This document shows, one piece after another, positions 8,901-9,407 of a DNA stretch of 9,407 nt (positions are counted from its first letter, which is position 1; each line of letters begins with the position of its first letter). This DNA comes from Lysobacteraceae bacterium (GTDB lineage Bacteria > Pseudomonadota > Gammaproteobacteria > Xanthomonadales > Wenzhouxiangellaceae). The notes under the pieces were generated by a model. The model was not told the DNA's origin, ran no database searches, and worked only from the letters and a program-made list of their open reading frames with translations. The DNA is taken from the NCBI GenBank assembly GCA_020201235.1, contig JAIVHD010000233.1, forward strand, positions 1-9,407, in the 5' to 3' direction. The position numbers and the translations under genes were made by a program.

Positions 8901-9407
8901 ATGACGCCGGGCTCAACGCCCAAGTCATTGAGGTAGTGGGCCAGACGATTGGCGGCTTGATCCAGCTCGGTGTAACTCAGCGTGCCCGTACTGGTCACCA
9001 CGGCCGGATGATCCGGTCGCCGCTTGACGGCAGACTCAAAACGTTCAGTGAGTGTCGCCGCTTCGGTCACAGCCGGACAACGGCCCGCCGTCAACCAGTG
9101 CTCACGCGCCGCAGCACTCAGCATCGGCAGGGAGAACAAGGGGAGGGAAAGGCCATCAAAGGCGGTCAACAAAGCCCCGAACTGACCGGCCAGTTCGGCG
9201 GCTTGCGCTTGACTGAAGATCTCGGGATTGAAACTAATCGACAAAGGTTCGACTGCATTAGGCTCGACCACCAATTGCAATAGCGCCGCCTCACCGGAAG
9301 CCGGCCGCCACCTCAGCGCTGTACCCGCTGTCGCTGACGACAAGACCTGAAAACCAAATGGCAGCGCCTGCTTGCTCAAGGGCTGGTCGTACCAGTTCCA
9401 GGAAAAC
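5921..9407 (-). CDS. Non-ribosomal peptide synthetase, (C)-A(Asp)-PCP-E (5' end outside window)
   Basis: This module activates an amino acid, predicted Asp, condenses it and epimerizes it to the D-form. The reading frame runs off the right edge; 1161 residues are visible, counted from the Phe codon at 9406. A TTG at 9379 could be read as a start, but in-frame C-domain-like sequence (FSWNWYDQP) continues upstream of it, so I treat it as Leu. Residues 1-105 are the end of a C domain (ISFNPEIFSQAQAAELAGQF). The A domain (about 118-607) has YTSGSTGKPKG and NGKVDR; its pocket residues Asp315, Leu316, Thr319, Lys358, Ile382, Gly384, His408, Val416, Gly417 and Lys597 read DLTKIGHVGK. The PCP Ser651 lies in VGGDSI; GGDS is the form usual before E domains. 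The E domain (about 700-1139) has PLSPIQARFFE, HHLNIDAVSW (His835, His836, Asp840), EGHGR (Glu972), RTIGWFTAIYP, VGYG and FNYFGQL. The acidic end DEESFDELLDELG resembles a communication-domain donor. The A8 motif reads VEPGEVA instead of the usual (I/V)ELGEIE. Confidence 0.96.
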   Translation of the reverse strand, partial: FSWNWYDQPLSKQALPFGFQVLSSATAGTALRWRPASGEAALLQLVVEPNAVEPLSISFNPEIFSQAQAAELAGQFGALLTAFDGLSLPLFSLPMLSAAAREHWLTAGRCPAVTEAATLTERFESAVKRRPDHPAVVTSTGTLSYTELDQAANRLAHYLNDLGVEPGVIVAIVLPRGRDQVTALLAVLKQGASYLPLDPSTPPARLGALLEDAGAEVIITGQAHLAVVMAGDVDAELVVLERDAEDIAEAAATRPEVAITPGQPACLIYTSGSTGKPKGVMVSHANLSHYAAAFLDRVALAQDASLAALSTVAADLGYTAVYGALCSGRTLRLLPEAHNLDAAGLAQALRDEPVTALKIVPSHLKALLASEGTGDWLPEVLILGGEALDRTLIETLRQRRPDLRIYNHYGPTEATVGVLCGEVPERIDAAGAPLGEPMAGTIVHVLDPALEPVPPGGEGQLYLGGDGLTLGYHRRAAISAERYIPDPHAVEPGARLYRSGDRVRRNLDGSLTFIGRADDQVKIRGHRVEPGEVAAQLRQAPGVDEAIVLVVDGALRAYLAGRETADYASWIECHLPEPLRPSVSHWLEAFPLTANGKVDRQALSALQLSVVGEQRAPRNAVEEQLLGIWRTLLKNDDLSIDDNFFAVGGDSIITIQLVARARQAGIVITPQQVFETQTVAGLAAVVGAGRQIKAEQGEVMGELPLSPIQARFFERITEQEAHYCQSRLLTVPPDLDWACLREALHSVITHHDALRLVYVREDQAIRAYHLSPAEISVEILSRRVTLPVAVTTPTRAINIAVAEDLAVLKLSECLLRMTWFDRGPDQPGRLSLVIHHLNIDAVSWGILIEDLAAAYQARRRSEAPELPAKSTAYRQWAESLHEYAGHWDGGEEIDYWAGNQSPLTTAEAEVLASYREGDGVNQHQQLDAETTASLIQQARDYYDTDLQTLLLAAFGRAVAEARAGADIVLEMEGHGRHVYAEDHDVSRTIGWFTAIYPLRLAGDPMASPAKWVYQVHSSLKSVPGRGVGYGTLCYLETGAGAAGATLRAAACPPYKFNYFGQLSNGTESDFSIAPEFLDGMHGARQRKHHLMELNVAVIDGCLHLLWRYPAALATVWSVRATACSDWLRGVARAAGDGVRYADLAAAGLDEESFDELLDELG
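7586..9055 (-). repeat. A-domain coding copy 1, imperfect direct repeat of 3062-4522
   Basis: This stretch encodes the A domain of the A-PCP-E gene, the partner of the copy at 3062-4522. It is richer in G+C: 8461-8520 has 44 G/C of 60, while the matching stretch 3901-3960 has 37 of 60. Both copies keep the same pocket residues except Val for Ile at one code position, so the substrate has probably been conserved. Confidence 0.75.

Noticed and set aside
8540..9283. 247-codon open frame on the plus strand
   Set aside because: It lies entirely antisense to the A domain and C-domain tail of the NRPS, and its Gly/Gln/Arg-rich translation resembles no protein family. It is a by-product of G+C-rich codon use.
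9377..9379. TTG as the start of the first NRPS gene
   Set aside because: In-frame sequence upstream (FSWNWYDQP) runs into the window edge without a stop, and a start here would cut a C domain. The TTG is read as Leu.

Overview
The window is the interior of a bacterial hybrid non-ribosomal peptide synthetase / polyketide synthase (NRPS/PKS) assembly line. Three very large, tightly packed genes lie on the minus strand and are read from right to left: 9407 to 5921, 5905 to 2660, and 2663 to 1. They fill almost the whole window. The only non-coding gap is 15 bases. No RNA gene, insertion sequence, CRISPR array, promoter or terminator is visible. The operon promoter and its end must both lie outside. 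Base composition is moderately high in G+C (roughly 55-73% in the blocks counted by hand) and every start has a Shine-Dalgarno sequence. This fits a proteobacterium, but the taxon cannot be fixed from these genes.

Layout in order of transcription. (1) 9407-5921 is an NRPS gene with its 5' end outside the window: tail of a condensation (C) domain, adenylation (A), peptidyl carrier (PCP), epimerization (E), then a short acidic docking tail. (2) 5905-2660 is a complete one-module NRPS: C domain of the D-acyl-accepting type (DCL), A, PCP, basic C-terminal tail. (3) 2663-1 is a PKS gene with its 3' end outside: ketosynthase (KS), acyltransferase (AT) with malonyl-type motifs, post-AT linker. It overlaps gene 2 by four bases (ATGA) and stays open through base 1.

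The domains agree with one another. The E domain ends gene 1 and a DCL-type C domain starts gene 2, with matching communication-like termini, so the chain should pass from gene 1 to gene 2. The carrier of gene 2 then feeds the KS of gene 3. Both A domains give nearly the same ten-residue specificity code (DLTKIGHVGK and DLTKIGHIGK), close to the known aspartate code. The inferred piece of product is an upstream acyl or peptidyl chain, then D-Asp, L-Asp and a malonate-derived C2 unit. The Asp residues could be modified, for example beta-hydroxylated, by enzymes not seen here. A lipopeptide or siderophore-like metabolite is plausible but unproven.

The enzyme families are well known. The less ordinary points are the paired Asp-type A domains, which look like duplicated paralogues of different base composition, the direct extension of an Asp residue by a malonyl PKS module, and some substitutions in usually conserved motifs.
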